Below the pieces are notes generated by a model. It worked only from the letters and a program-made list of their open reading frames with translations. It did not search any database and was not told the DNA's origin. A stretch of 64,000 nt of DNA from an uncultured bacterium (GTDB taxonomy: Bacteria > Planctomycetota > UBA8742 > UBA2392). The stretch spans positions 186,001 through 250,000 of the forward strand of contig CALLQI010000004.1 of assembly GCA_938014885.1 (NCBI GenBank). The letters run 5' to 3'. Below, in pieces: positions 51,252 through 59,051 of the stretch. The translations under genes were made by a program, and so were the position numbers. Position 1 is the first letter of the stretch, and each line of letters opens with the position of its first letter.

Positions 51252-51902
51252 CTACTCGGCGTCTTCTGGTGGCGGGACCTCTTTGTCGAAGTGCACGTAC
51301 CAGTGCGCGCCGCTGCAGAAGGGTTTGTTGCTGCTGCGGCCGCAGCGGCACAGGTCGAAGTGATCCAGCGTGCCGCCCTGCGGCATCGTCACGCCCTTGA
51401 GTTCGCAGCCGCCCTTGAACACGTAGGGCCCGTTGGGTGCCACGCCCACGAACGGGGGCCCGCCACGTTCGCGGTGCTCGACACCGTCAACCGCATAGCT
51501 CAGCGCGCCCGAGGGGCACTGTTTGATCACCGCGATAATCTCGTCGCGGGTGGCCGCATCGGGGTCAGCAAAGCCGCCCTCCGGGTTCGGGTGGCCGAAC
51601 ACCTGGGGCAGGCCGTCGGTGCAGCGGCCGGCATGGGCGCACAGGCCGCGGTTGTCGAAAACCGTGATCTGCTTGCCGACGTAGGTGTCGCGGCGGTCGG
51701 GCTCGCGATCCGGGTCTTTGGCGTCGGAAAAGCCATTGGTGCCGTGCGTGCCATCGCAGAAGGGCTTGTTCGAAGACCCGCCACAACGACAAAGCGCCAC
51801 AGTGCCCGAGCACGGAAGCGTCGCGCCATCACGCATGCGGACCAAACCGGTAACCCCGGACACCAGAAGGGGACCATTCGAGGCAGGCTCAACACTAGGC
51901 AT
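51252..51902 (-). CDS. double CDGSH iron-sulfur protein with ferredoxin-like middle domain
   Basis: A 216-aa protein. It has two CDGSH motifs (CRCGGSSNKPFCDGTH near residues 38-53, CRCGRSSNKPFCSGAH near 185-200), each the C-x-C-x8-C-x3-H pattern for a [2Fe-2S] cluster. Between them is a Fer4_19-like segment with CAHAGRC and CPSGALSY that may bind a [4Fe-4S] cluster. No membrane segment is seen. Likely roles are redox or iron-sulfur transfer. ATG 51902 is preferred because the upstream residues are cysteine- and glycine-rich leader sequence. Confidence 0.85.
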   Translation of the reverse strand: MPSVEPASNGPLLVSGVTGLVRMRDGATLPCSGTVALCRCGGSSNKPFCDGTHGTNGFSDAKDPDREPDRRDTYVGKQITVFDNRGLCAHAGRCTDGLPQVFGHPNPEGGFADPDAATRDEIIAVIKQCPSGALSYAVDGVEHRERGGPPFVGVAPNGPYVFKGGCELKGVTMPQGGTLDHFDLCRCGRSSNKPFCSGAHWYVHFDKEVPPPEDAE

Positions 51903-51984
51903 GTTTCCTCCAGGCCCGCATCCTACGCCACAAACAAAGCCCAAACAACAAAACCCCAAGGCCGCCGTGTTGCGGCCGTCCCGG

Positions 51985-52350
51985 CTGCACGTGGGGAGCG
52001 CTGGCGTCTCGCCGGCATCCTCCGCGAGGCCTCCGGCCCGCGGGTGCTTTCAATGCGCCGTGGCCGGGACGGCCACAGCAGATGCCGGCCAGAGGCCAGC
52101 GCTCCCGGGGCCAGCGCTCCCGTGTCACGCGCAGAACACCGATCTGCCAATCGGCCGCCGTTCGCCCCGGAGGGGCGGGGGATCTTAGCCACGGGTGAAG
52201 CGCGCAGCGCGCAACCCGTGGAACACGGTCAACACCAATTCCGCCCCGGAGGGGCGGAGGAAAGCCCCCCAGCCTCCCGCTGGGGCTGAACCGCAACAGC
52301 ATGCGGACCGGAGGTCCACATCACCAACGACACGCGGGCCGGAGGTCCAC
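51985..52350. repeat. composite palindromic repeat block, copy 1
   Basis: A block of about 360 bases with no gene. It begins at a GGGGAGCGCTGGCGT element (palindromes CCGCCCGCGGGT-like and GCCGTGGCC...GGCCAC). It continues with GATCTGCCAATCGG, GCCCCGGAGGGGC, an ACGGGTGAAGCGC/GCGCAACCCGT hairpin, a second GCCCCGGAGGGGCG unit, a CCAGCCTCCCGCTGGGG hairpin and GCATGCGGACCGGAGGTCC. The same order returns at 53118-53470, on the other side of one gene. Confidence 0.85.
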
Positions 52351-52420
52351 ACCACAAACAGCAGGGGGCCCCGACCGGAAGGTCGCGGGCAGAACGGGCT
52401 GACTGGCTTCGTGTGTGCCG

Positions 52421-53065
52421 CTAGTCGAGTTTGAAGAACTGTTCTGGATGCGCGCGGATATAGGCGACTATCTTTGCCGCAATGATGTAGTCGTATTCTT
52501 CCGGTGTGGACTTGTCTTTCACGGCGTCGTAGTAGGCCTCGGTAAGAGCCTCCCACTTCTCCTTGTCGCCGTCGTAGTCCGGTAACCGTTCGTGTCGTTC
52601 CTTGCGCTCGCGTGGGTACGGGTCGAACTTGGCAAAGTCGAATGCTGCCTGAATAGCCTTGGCTGCTTCGTCCATTCCGAACAGCTTGAAGCCCTCCAGC
52701 GCCTCGGGACCGATCATGCCGGTGCTGTTTCCAAAGAACTGGTAAAAGCCGCCGTTCTGGACTTCGTAGTCGAGCCACTTGCAGCAGTAGAGCGCACGCT
52801 GGCCCGGGGTAAGTTTCGCAAGCTGCATGCGGGCGGGCGCATAGTAGCCGTAGAAGTCGACCCAATCCCTGTTGCGCTGCATGACCCAGCCAACAAGTTC
52901 ATCGTCCGGCATCTCCCGCCAGATGAGGGGCGGGTCCATCAACGTGGAGGGCCGATCAAAGACCGGCGCCGGAGCATTCGCGTTTGCCACATTGGCATCG
53001 CCGCGGCCACACGCGGCCGCCGACAGCGCACAAAGGAGAAAGCAGAACCATGGGAATCGAGCCAT
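52421..53065 (-). CDS. DUF4375 (DMP19-like) lipoprotein
   Basis: A 214-aa protein with a lipoprotein signal (hydrophobic stretch then LSAAAC at about residues 15-20). The domain has NGGFYQFFGNSTG and YCCKWLDYEVQNGG, characteristic of DUF4375/DMP19. Proteins of this type are mostly uncharacterised. It is flanked on both sides by a 350-base direct repeat, which may be a sign of recombination. ATG 53065 and GTG 53068 are adjacent alternatives. Confidence 0.75.
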   Translation of the reverse strand: MARFPWFCFLLCALSAAACGRGDANVANANAPAPVFDRPSTLMDPPLIWREMPDDELVGWVMQRNRDWVDFYGYYAPARMQLAKLTPGQRALYCCKWLDYEVQNGGFYQFFGNSTGMIGPEALEGFKLFGMDEAAKAIQAAFDFAKFDPYPRERKERHERLPDYDGDKEKWEALTEAYYDAVKDKSTPEEYDYIIAAKIVAYIRAHPEQFFKLD

Positions 53066-53117
53066 CACCGGATTCTAGCCACGCCAACACCCAGCCGGGA
53101 AGTGTCACGCGCGGGCC

Positions 53118-53470
53118 CGCCATGGGGAGCGCTGGCGTCCCGCCGGCATACCCCGCGCGGCCTCCGGCCCGCGGGCGCTTTGAAAGCACCGTGGCCGAGA
53201 CGGCCACGGCCGGAGCAGGCGTTCCTCAGCTCGCGGTGCGAGCCTGCGGTACGTTCGCTTCGCAAACCCAGCGCTACGTGAACGCCGATCTCCCGATCGG
53301 CCGCGTTCCGCCTCGGAGGGGCGGAGGATTCTAGCCACGGGTGAAGCGCGTAGCGCGCAACCCGTGGAACACGGTCAAAACCATTTCCGCCCCAGAGGGG
53401 CGGAGGAAAGCCCCGAGCCTACCGGCCGGAGGAGAACGGCAACAACGTGCGGGCGAGGCGCCCACACCAC
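53118..53470. repeat. composite palindromic repeat block, copy 2
   Basis: It matches 51985-52350 in element order and orientation: GGGGAGCGCTGGCGT, GATCTCCCGATCGG, GCCTCGGAGGGGCGG, ACGGGTGAAGCGC/GCGCAACCCGT, then GCCCCAGAGGGGCGG and AACAACGTGCGGGCG. The middle of the block is diverged. No gene is present. It lies between the DUF4375 and the E1 genes. Confidence 0.85.
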
Positions 53471-53492
53471 TCTTTTTCGCCGTTGGGTGCGC

Positions 53493-55628
53493 TTAGAAGT
53501 TGGCGGTTGCTTTGATTGCTTCGACGATGCGGCTGGGCTGCGGTAGGACTTCGGCTTCCAGTATCGTGCTGAATGGTACTGGGCTGAATTTGGCTCCTAC
53601 CCTTTCGATTGGGGCGTCGAGGTGTTCGAAGGCTTTCTTGGATATCAGGGCTGCTAGTTCTCCGCCGAAGCCTCCGAATTCGGGGCCTTCGTGGGCTATT
53701 ACTACTCGGCCTGTTTTCTTTACCCACTCGAGGATGGTTTCTTCGTCGAGGGGGACTATGGAGCGCAGGTCTACTACGGCTACAGATATCGGTCCCGGGT
53801 GCCGGGTGCCGGGTGCCGGGTCAACTGCTTGTGCGGGCTGGGCGCCCTCACCACTAAGTTCTTCGGCGGCCTTTAGTGCCATCATCAGGGCGTTGCCGTA
53901 GGCGAATACTACGACGTCGGTGCCTTCTCGCCTTACTCGGGCCTTACCGAACGGGACCTTAAAATCTTCGGGGATCTGGCAGCGGGTTCTTGGGTCGTTG
54001 TAGAGGCCTTTGGGCTCCATGAACAATGTGGGCCCTTCGCTTTGCATCGCCGTCCGCACCAAGCCGTAGGCGTCGTCGGCAAACGCCGGGTACACGATCC
54101 TTACCCCCGGGATGTTGGCGAGGCTGCCTTCAATCGTCTGGCTGTGGTACAGGCCGCCGCCGATGTAGCCGCCGCTGGCCAACCGGATCAGCACGTTGGG
54201 CGTGAACTGGCCGCGTGTGCGGTAATAGTCGTGGCTGCACTCGAGGTACTGGTCCATGGCCGGCCAGAAGTAATCGGCGAACTCGGCGCCTTCCACCACC
54301 ACGCGCAGCTTCTTGTTGAAGCGGCTCATGCCGTTGGCGGTGCCCAAAATGTAGTTCTCGGCAATCGGCCCGTTGAACACGCGCTTGGGACCGAACTCGG
54401 CCTGCATGCCCTTCGTGACGAGAAAGATGCCCTCTTTCTCTTTGTTCGCGATGTCCTGGCCCCACAAAAACGTGTCGGGGTTGTCGCGGAACTCGCGCCG
54501 CAACGCCGCGTTGATCCCCTGCCGCAGCGTGAGGCCGCGGCCACGCGTGTCTTCAAAGTGCTCGACCAGCTTCGCGCCTTCCAGCTTCGGCACGCCGTCG
54601 CCTTCGACTTCGATGCTGGGCGGGAACACGAATTCGAGCGCCGTGGCCGGGTCAGGCTTGGGTGCCTTCTCGCCGTACTCGCGCGCGAGGTTGAACTCCT
54701 GCTGCGCGTTGGTTTCGATGCGATGCAGGTCTTTCTCGCTCAGGCCCTGCTCTAGCAGCCAGGCGCGGAAGATCGGAAGCGGGTCGCGGGTGCGGGCCTC
54801 GGCCAGTTCGGCCTCATCGCGATACAGGTGGTGGGCGTCGCTGTTGCTGTGGCTGCCGATGCGCGCGCAATAGGCGTACACGATGGGCGCGCCCTTGCCG
54901 GCAGCGGCGTACTCGGCGGCCTCATGCATGGCCTGGAAGCAGGCCATGACATCGCGGCCGTCGACTTCCCATACTTTGACGCCGTCGATGCCGGCGAAGT
55001 TCTGGGCCAGGCAGGTATTGGCGCTCTGGTCGCGCTTGGGCACGCTGATGCCGTAGCCGTTGTCCTGCATCACGGTAACGACGGGCAGGCGTTCCTTGCT
55101 GATGCCGTTGAGGCCTTCGAACACGTAGCCCTCAGCCGAGCTGCTTTCGCCGAAGCTGCAGTAGACGATGGCGTCCGAGTTGTAGTACTTGACCGCGCGG
55201 CCGAGGCCCGCGGCGTGCTGGATGTGGTTGCTTACGCACGAGCTTACGTTCTGGATGCCGATGCTTTGCTTGGCGAAGTGGTTGCTCATGTGGCGGCCGC
55301 CGCCGGCGACGTCTTCATCGCGGCTGAGGCCGTTGAGGATGATTTCCTTGGCGTTGATGCCGCCGGCAAGCGCGGTGGTCAGGTCGCGGTAATAGGGAAA
55401 CAGGAAATCCTTACCCGGGCGGAAGGTGCAGCCCAGCGCAAGCTGGATCGCGTCGTGGCCGGCGTTGGGCGCGTGGTAGCTCCAGCCCATGGCCTTGCGC
55501 AGGAAGTTGGGGGCCTCGTTGTCGATCAGGCGGCCCAGTGAAAGCAGGTGCCAGGCTCGTTCGTGGCCGGGATAGTTCGGAGGCGTGGATTTGGCGACTT
55601 CGCGCGATGCGGTTTTTGTGCGGCCCAT
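53493..55628 (-). CDS. 2-oxoacid dehydrogenase E1, fused alpha and beta subunits
   Basis: A 711-aa thiamine-diphosphate enzyme. Residues 1-330 are the alpha part (GESSSAEGYVFEGLNG, VTVMQDNGYGIS for the TPP site). Residues 370-700 are the beta part (GQDIANKEKEG, GPIAENYILGTA, VRIVYPAFADDAYGL, AHEGPEFGGFGGELAA). Fused forms act on branched-chain or similar 2-oxoacids. In frame at residues about 600-618 the sequence DPAPGTRHPGP corresponds to GGCACCC heptamers typical of intergenic repeats. The last about 180 codons favour A-ending codons unlike the rest. No E2 or E3 genes are near. Confidence 0.88.
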   Translation of the reverse strand: MGRTKTASREVAKSTPPNYPGHERAWHLLSLGRLIDNEAPNFLRKAMGWSYHAPNAGHDAIQLALGCTFRPGKDFLFPYYRDLTTALAGGINAKEIILNGLSRDEDVAGGGRHMSNHFAKQSIGIQNVSSCVSNHIQHAAGLGRAVKYYNSDAIVYCSFGESSSAEGYVFEGLNGISKERLPVVTVMQDNGYGISVPKRDQSANTCLAQNFAGIDGVKVWEVDGRDVMACFQAMHEAAEYAAAGKGAPIVYAYCARIGSHSNSDAHHLYRDEAELAEARTRDPLPIFRAWLLEQGLSEKDLHRIETNAQQEFNLAREYGEKAPKPDPATALEFVFPPSIEVEGDGVPKLEGAKLVEHFEDTRGRGLTLRQGINAALRREFRDNPDTFLWGQDIANKEKEGIFLVTKGMQAEFGPKRVFNGPIAENYILGTANGMSRFNKKLRVVVEGAEFADYFWPAMDQYLECSHDYYRTRGQFTPNVLIRLASGGYIGGGLYHSQTIEGSLANIPGVRIVYPAFADDAYGLVRTAMQSEGPTLFMEPKGLYNDPRTRCQIPEDFKVPFGKARVRREGTDVVVFAYGNALMMALKAAEELSGEGAQPAQAVDPAPGTRHPGPISVAVVDLRSIVPLDEETILEWVKKTGRVVIAHEGPEFGGFGGELAALISKKAFEHLDAPIERVGAKFSPVPFSTILEAEVLPQPSRIVEAIKATANF
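53797..53821. repeat. GGGTGCC heptamer tandem repeat inside the E1 gene
   Basis: Three perfect copies of GGGTGCC followed by GGGT lie within the coding sequence. On the coding strand they give the odd segment PGTRHPG in a region where the flanking residues continue the family sequence. A related tract (GCACCGGGCACCGGGCAC) is intergenic at 61431-61448. Confidence 0.8.
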
Positions 55629-55755
55629 GACGTTTCCAGGTTAGCGTGCACCAATCAGCCCGAGGCAACCCCCGGGCGGACCAGACGTTGTAGCAAAAAC
55701 GCCCGGCGCGCGCGATGCTTGGGCGGGGCTGTGGGCAGTGGCCCGGAAACAGCGC

Positions 55756-55787
55756 GACACCCGTGACGGAACATCGTCACGGGTGTC
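55756..55787 (-). terminator. perfect 13-base hairpin terminator
   Basis: GACACCCGTGACG (55756-55768) and CGTCACGGGTGTC (55775-55787) pair perfectly around a 6-base loop. It lies 22 bases past the stop at 55809 of the ice-binding-type lipoprotein gene. The T tract is short. Confidence 0.75.
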
Positions 55788-55808
55788 GGCTTGGCGAGTG
55801 GCGGTTGC

Positions 55809-57248
55809 TTACGGCTGGGTGATCGCTGTGGCATCAAGCGTGACCGCGGTCTGGGCAAGGGCGCGGCCGTTGAAGATGGTGCCGTTTTGCAGCACGATTG
55901 CGGTCTGGCACAGGACGATGCCCTTGAAGTCTGAAGTCGTGCCGAAAGTTGCCTGGCCGGAGACCTGCCAGAAGATGTTCTCGGCCTTCGCGCCGCCAGT
56001 CAGCGTGATGATTGCGCCGCTGCCGACGGTCAGGGTGCCTGCAACCTGGAAGATCCAGACATCATTGGCGCCACCTGAGATGGTGATACCGCCCGAGATG
56101 TTGACGCCCGTGCCCCACTTGTGCAGGCCCGGGGTGAAGGTGATCCCGTTGATCGAGCCCGCTCCAAGGTCCGTCGTGTCGGGCAGCAGTCGGCCGGCCG
56201 CATCGGTGTATGCCGTCTGCATGTCGAGAATGGCGGTGGTCAGGGTAGCGGGGGTTGGGACAGCGTAGTCAGCGGCAAACAGCTGGCCGGTGACGACAGA
56301 TGAAGTGGAGAACACGTTGGTGACGTCCATGGTCTCAGAGAAGCCGGTCAGGAAGGTCTGGTCGGCGGGGCTGAGGCCGATGTCGCCAGTGACTGCGGTG
56401 GTGCCGGTGGTGGAGACGCCGGACTTGGCCAGGATCACATAGTTGGCGGCGGTTCCCAGAACGACGGGTGCCGGGCCGGCGGCAGTCGCCGTGCCGGTCT
56501 GGAAGACCCAAACAAAGTCAGCAGCGATGGGGTTGCCTGCCAGGTCCTTGGCGGCGGTGGTGATGCGGGCAGTCAGGCTTGCGTTCGGCGGCAGGTTGGC
56601 CGAGGGCGCAAAGGTGGCCGTGGTGCCGGGGCACGACACGTCACCGGCGATGGGCGTAATGCCATTCATTACCGTGAATGAAGCGATTGTGAGTGTCGCG
56701 GAATCCATCGTTTCGCTGAAGGTGGCGGTGACAAGCTGGTTCAGCGGCACGGATGTGGCCATATCGGCCGGGATCACGGACACGACCGTGGGCGCCGTGG
56801 CGTCAGTGGTTGTTCCGGTCGTGAACGTCCAGGAGTAAGGAAGCAGCAGGTTATTGCCCGCCAGGTCTTCCACGCTGACCGTGATATTGGCGGTGAACAG
56901 GGTGGAAGCGGCCAGATTTGCGGCCGGCAGAAAGTCGGCCACGAAGTTGACGGCGTCATAGCTCACGGTACCCACGACGGGGGTGGCACCCGGGCCCGTC
57001 AGCGTGAAGTTGGCGGTGCCGGCGATGGTGGATGCCTTCATCGCCTCGCTGAAGCGGGCGATGATGTTGGTGTTCAGCGCAACGGAAGTGGCACCGCTGG
57101 CAGGGAAGCTGGAGAGTACTATTGGTGCCGTTGAGTCCTTTTTGTTGCTGCTGCCGCCACCGTTGTCGTCGTCGGCACATCCCGCGACGATCAGGAGCAT
57201 CATGGCCAGCAGGCCTGTAACAATTGTCCGAGTCATAGTCATATTCAT
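55809..57248 (-). CDS. Ig-like and DUF3494 (ice-binding-type) lipoprotein
   Basis: A 479-aa protein with a lipoprotein signal (hydrophobic residues and LIVAGC near residue 23), then two Ig-like domains of the Big_5 type (SSFPASGATSVALNTNIIARFSE and its repeat SVIPADMATSVPLNQL; each ends in WTFTTG or WVFQTG). Residues about 260-475 form a DUF3494 domain (FILAKSGVSTTG-like strand, GDIGLSPA, NDVWIFQVAGTL, IFWQVSGQATFG) as in ice-binding proteins. DUF3494 proteins can bind ice or act as adhesins. It is the last gene in a minus-strand run of small stress genes. Confidence 0.85.
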   Translation of the reverse strand: MNMTMTRTIVTGLLAMMLLIVAGCADDDNGGGSSNKKDSTAPIVLSSFPASGATSVALNTNIIARFSEAMKASTIAGTANFTLTGPGATPVVGTVSYDAVNFVADFLPAANLAASTLFTANITVSVEDLAGNNLLLPYSWTFTTGTTTDATAPTVVSVIPADMATSVPLNQLVTATFSETMDSATLTIASFTVMNGITPIAGDVSCPGTTATFAPSANLPPNASLTARITTAAKDLAGNPIAADFVWVFQTGTATAAGPAPVVLGTAANYVILAKSGVSTTGTTAVTGDIGLSPADQTFLTGFSETMDVTNVFSTSSVVTGQLFAADYAVPTPATLTTAILDMQTAYTDAAGRLLPDTTDLGAGSINGITFTPGLHKWGTGVNISGGITISGGANDVWIFQVAGTLTVGSGAIITLTGGAKAENIFWQVSGQATFGTTSDFKGIVLCQTAIVLQNGTIFNGRALAQTAVTLDATAITQP

Positions 57249-57328
57249 GGCTTTCTTATTGGAGGGAACAGCAAATATTCAGTCTTTTCAAGTCCAGCGT
57301 CGGGTCGGGAAGACAGGCTTGGGCGGGG

Positions 57329-57568
57329 TTACCGCGACCTGCGCCCGGCGAGGCTGCCGACGGCGATCATGGCCAGTCCAACACCGCCGACGATGGCGCT
57401 TGCGACTCCGATGGGCGGGAAATCGCCGTCATCGATTACGATTTCGGCGTCGCGGCCCAGGTCGATCGTGTCGCGGTCTTCATACATCACTACGATTCCC
57501 CAGATCACACCGATGATTCCCAGCACCAGCAGCAGTCCACCCAGCGAAGTCAGCATTCTCATAGTCAT
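57329..57568 (-). CDS. DUF3185-like small membrane protein
   Basis: A 79-aa protein with two hydrophobic helices (about residues 8-27 and 53-72) and an acidic loop (YEDRDTIDLGRD), resembling DUF3185-family proteins. AGAGGATA precedes ATG 57568. It lies in a minus-strand run of small genes. The function is unknown. Confidence 0.6.
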   Translation of the reverse strand: MTMRMLTSLGGLLLVLGIIGVIWGIVVMYEDRDTIDLGRDAEIVIDDGDFPPIGVASAIVGGVGLAMIAVGSLAGRRSR

Positions 57569-57590
57569 TATCCTCTGTTGTCTTGTTGGC

Positions 57591-57839
57591 TTACTCTTCT
57601 CTTGACAGGCCCTCTTCGGCAGCGCGCAGCTTTCTGCACGTTCGTCGCCGCTCGCGCTCCGCACTGACCCAGTGCTGCAGGGACTTCGGTTTGGCGACCT
57701 TGCGGGTCTTGCGCTCCACCAGTTCATCCACGTACATCGGGTTGGTCGGCCCGGGTGTCGCTGTCTGGGCTGAGGCCGGGGGCTTGGAGCGCTTGTCAGC
57801 GGTACGCCCGGGCGACGAGGCCTTTCGTGTGGGTGTCAT
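57591..57839 (-). CDS. small basic protein of unknown function
   Basis: An 82-aa protein rich in Lys, Arg, Pro and Ser, with a C-terminal helix (HWVSAERERRRTCRKLRAAEE). It is not recognised. The start has only a weak ribosome-binding site. It lies between two small membrane-protein genes and may be a real small gene, but the coding signal is moderate. Confidence 0.45.
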   Translation of the reverse strand: MTPTRKASSPGRTADKRSKPPASAQTATPGPTNPMYVDELVERKTRKVAKPKSLQHWVSAERERRRTCRKLRAAEEGLSREE

Positions 57840-57881
57840 AGTTTACCTGTTGTCTTTGTGAGTGGTCGGGTAGTGCCACGG

Positions 57882-58046
57882 TCATCCACGGCGAGGGATG
57901 ATTGAGATGATCACGGCCAGCACGATCAGGACGAGCAGAATGTGGATCAGTCCGCCAAAGGTGGACCCGGCAATAAGCCCGGCCAACCACAGCACCAGCA
58001 GCACAACTGCTACCGTCCAAAGCGTGCCTCCGACTCTGTTGTTCAT
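57882..58046 (-). CDS. lmo0937-family small membrane protein
   Basis: A 54-aa protein with a continuous hydrophobic run (LWTVAVVLLVLWLAGLIAG, then GGLIHILLVLIVLAVIISII) and a C-terminal PRRG, typical of the lmo0937 family of stress-associated membrane peptides. GGGAG precedes ATG 58046, which overlaps the stop of the upstream gene. Confidence 0.75.
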   Translation of the reverse strand: MNNRVGGTLWTVAVVLLVLWLAGLIAGSTFGGLIHILLVLIVLAVIISIIPRRG

Positions 58047-58363
58047 ACCGTCACTCCCTTCTTGATCGGACGCCATTGCGGGCGCGGGCAAGTGCCATGC
58101 AGGTAGCGCATCGCGGTGCGGGCCCGCAGGCCGCCGTCCAGAATCGGGTTGTTGCCGGACACCGGCACGTAGTAGAGGTGCGGCTCGCTGTAGTACGTGA
58201 GCGCGAGCGTGACGGCCCTGTCACAGCGAGGCTGGGCCTCAACCTCACCTGCCAGCGCGTACAGCAGTTCTGCAATCTCGTCTGCCAGGTCCGGGTTCAC
58301 CCACAGGGCGCCCGACTTGATTCCGTCGGCGATTTCTATCGATCGCTGCAATTCCTTGTTCAT
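58043..58363 (-). CDS. small soluble protein of unknown function
   Basis: A 106-aa protein, not recognised. The N-terminal half is helical (LQRSIEIADGIKSGALWV, ADEIAELLYALAGEVEAQ). The C-terminal half is beta-like and ends GTCPRPQWRPIKKGVTV. It overlaps the lmo0937-type gene by ATGA and is therefore cotranscribed with it. No catalytic motif was seen. Confidence 0.6.
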   Translation of the reverse strand: MNKELQRSIEIADGIKSGALWVNPDLADEIAELLYALAGEVEAQPRCDRAVTLALTYYSEPHLYYVPVSGNNPILDGGLRARTAMRYLHGTCPRPQWRPIKKGVTV

Positions 58364-58573
58364 GGTTGGTTCCCCCGCGTGATGCTGCCGCCCGTCTTTG
58401 CTGGACGCGTGATACGTCGCCCCTGCCGATTCCACTATTAGAAAGCAAAGGCAGATCATGTAGGCCGGCCCTACATGTCGTGAAAGCCTTGCGCCGCAAG
58501 GGAACGAAGACGCCGAAGGGGCATTTCCGTGGTGCCGCAGGGTGCCGAAATTCCGGCTTTCAGGACGCAGCCG

Positions 58574-58915
58574 CTAGATGCGGGCAGGGCGCTTTGGGGA
58601 CGCACCGAAGTCGCCGGAGTCGAATTCGTGACGGAGCATCCTGGAGACCTTGCGCTGCGCGCTTTCCAGGGCGACCTTTACGGCGACCAGCGGATCGACG
58701 TGGGTCGTTTCAACCCTGAGGTTGCGGGTGATCGTGATCTCGACGCGGCAGGCGGTTGGCTTGCCGGCGGCCGTGGCGGGTGGGCCCGTGATGCAGACCA
58801 TGACCAGCGCAATGCGGTCCGCAAGGCCGCCCAACGCCAGACCCACACGTTCCGCGATTGCCTTCTTGAGAGAATCCGGGATAGCAACATTCTTGCCGCG
58901 TATGCTGACTTTCAT
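58574..58915 (-). CDS. hpf: HPF/RaiA-type ribosome hibernation factor
   Basis: A 113-aa protein with the family start MKVSIRGKNVAIPDSLKKAI, a VEITITRNLRVETTHVDP strand-helix pattern and a C-terminal ALESAQRKVSRMLRHEF helix. This is the short HPF form, which binds 30S subunits in stationary phase or stress. ATG 58915 follows GGAG. It is divergent from the LysR gene. The following small genes may be co-expressed in stress. Confidence 0.8.
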   Translation of the reverse strand: MKVSIRGKNVAIPDSLKKAIAERVGLALGGLADRIALVMVCITGPPATAAGKPTACRVEITITRNLRVETTHVDPLVAVKVALESAQRKVSRMLRHEFDSGDFGASPKRPARI

Positions 58916-59014
58916 GGCAACTCCGGGTGGATGCTGTGCGTCGTGCAACGATTCTTGCCTGTTCCGCCTGTAGTTGTACCGCGCGTGACCACCGGGAACT
59001 AATAGCTAGATTTG

Positions 59015-59030
59015 TTGCGTAGGAACGCAA
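59015..59030. promoter_or_regulatory. dyad TTGCGT-N4-ACGCAA in the hpf/LysR spacer
   Basis: A 6-base inverted repeat with a 4-base spacer lies 21 bases before the LysR start and 99 bases before hpf. This is the size and placement of LysR autoregulatory operators. Binding is not shown. Confidence 0.4.
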
Positions 59031-59051
59031 AAGGCTACATATGCTGTCACG

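Noticed and set aside
51985..53470. Flanking direct repeats considered as an insertion sequence pair
   Set aside because: No transposase frame or terminal inverted repeats were found; kept as a repeat block only.
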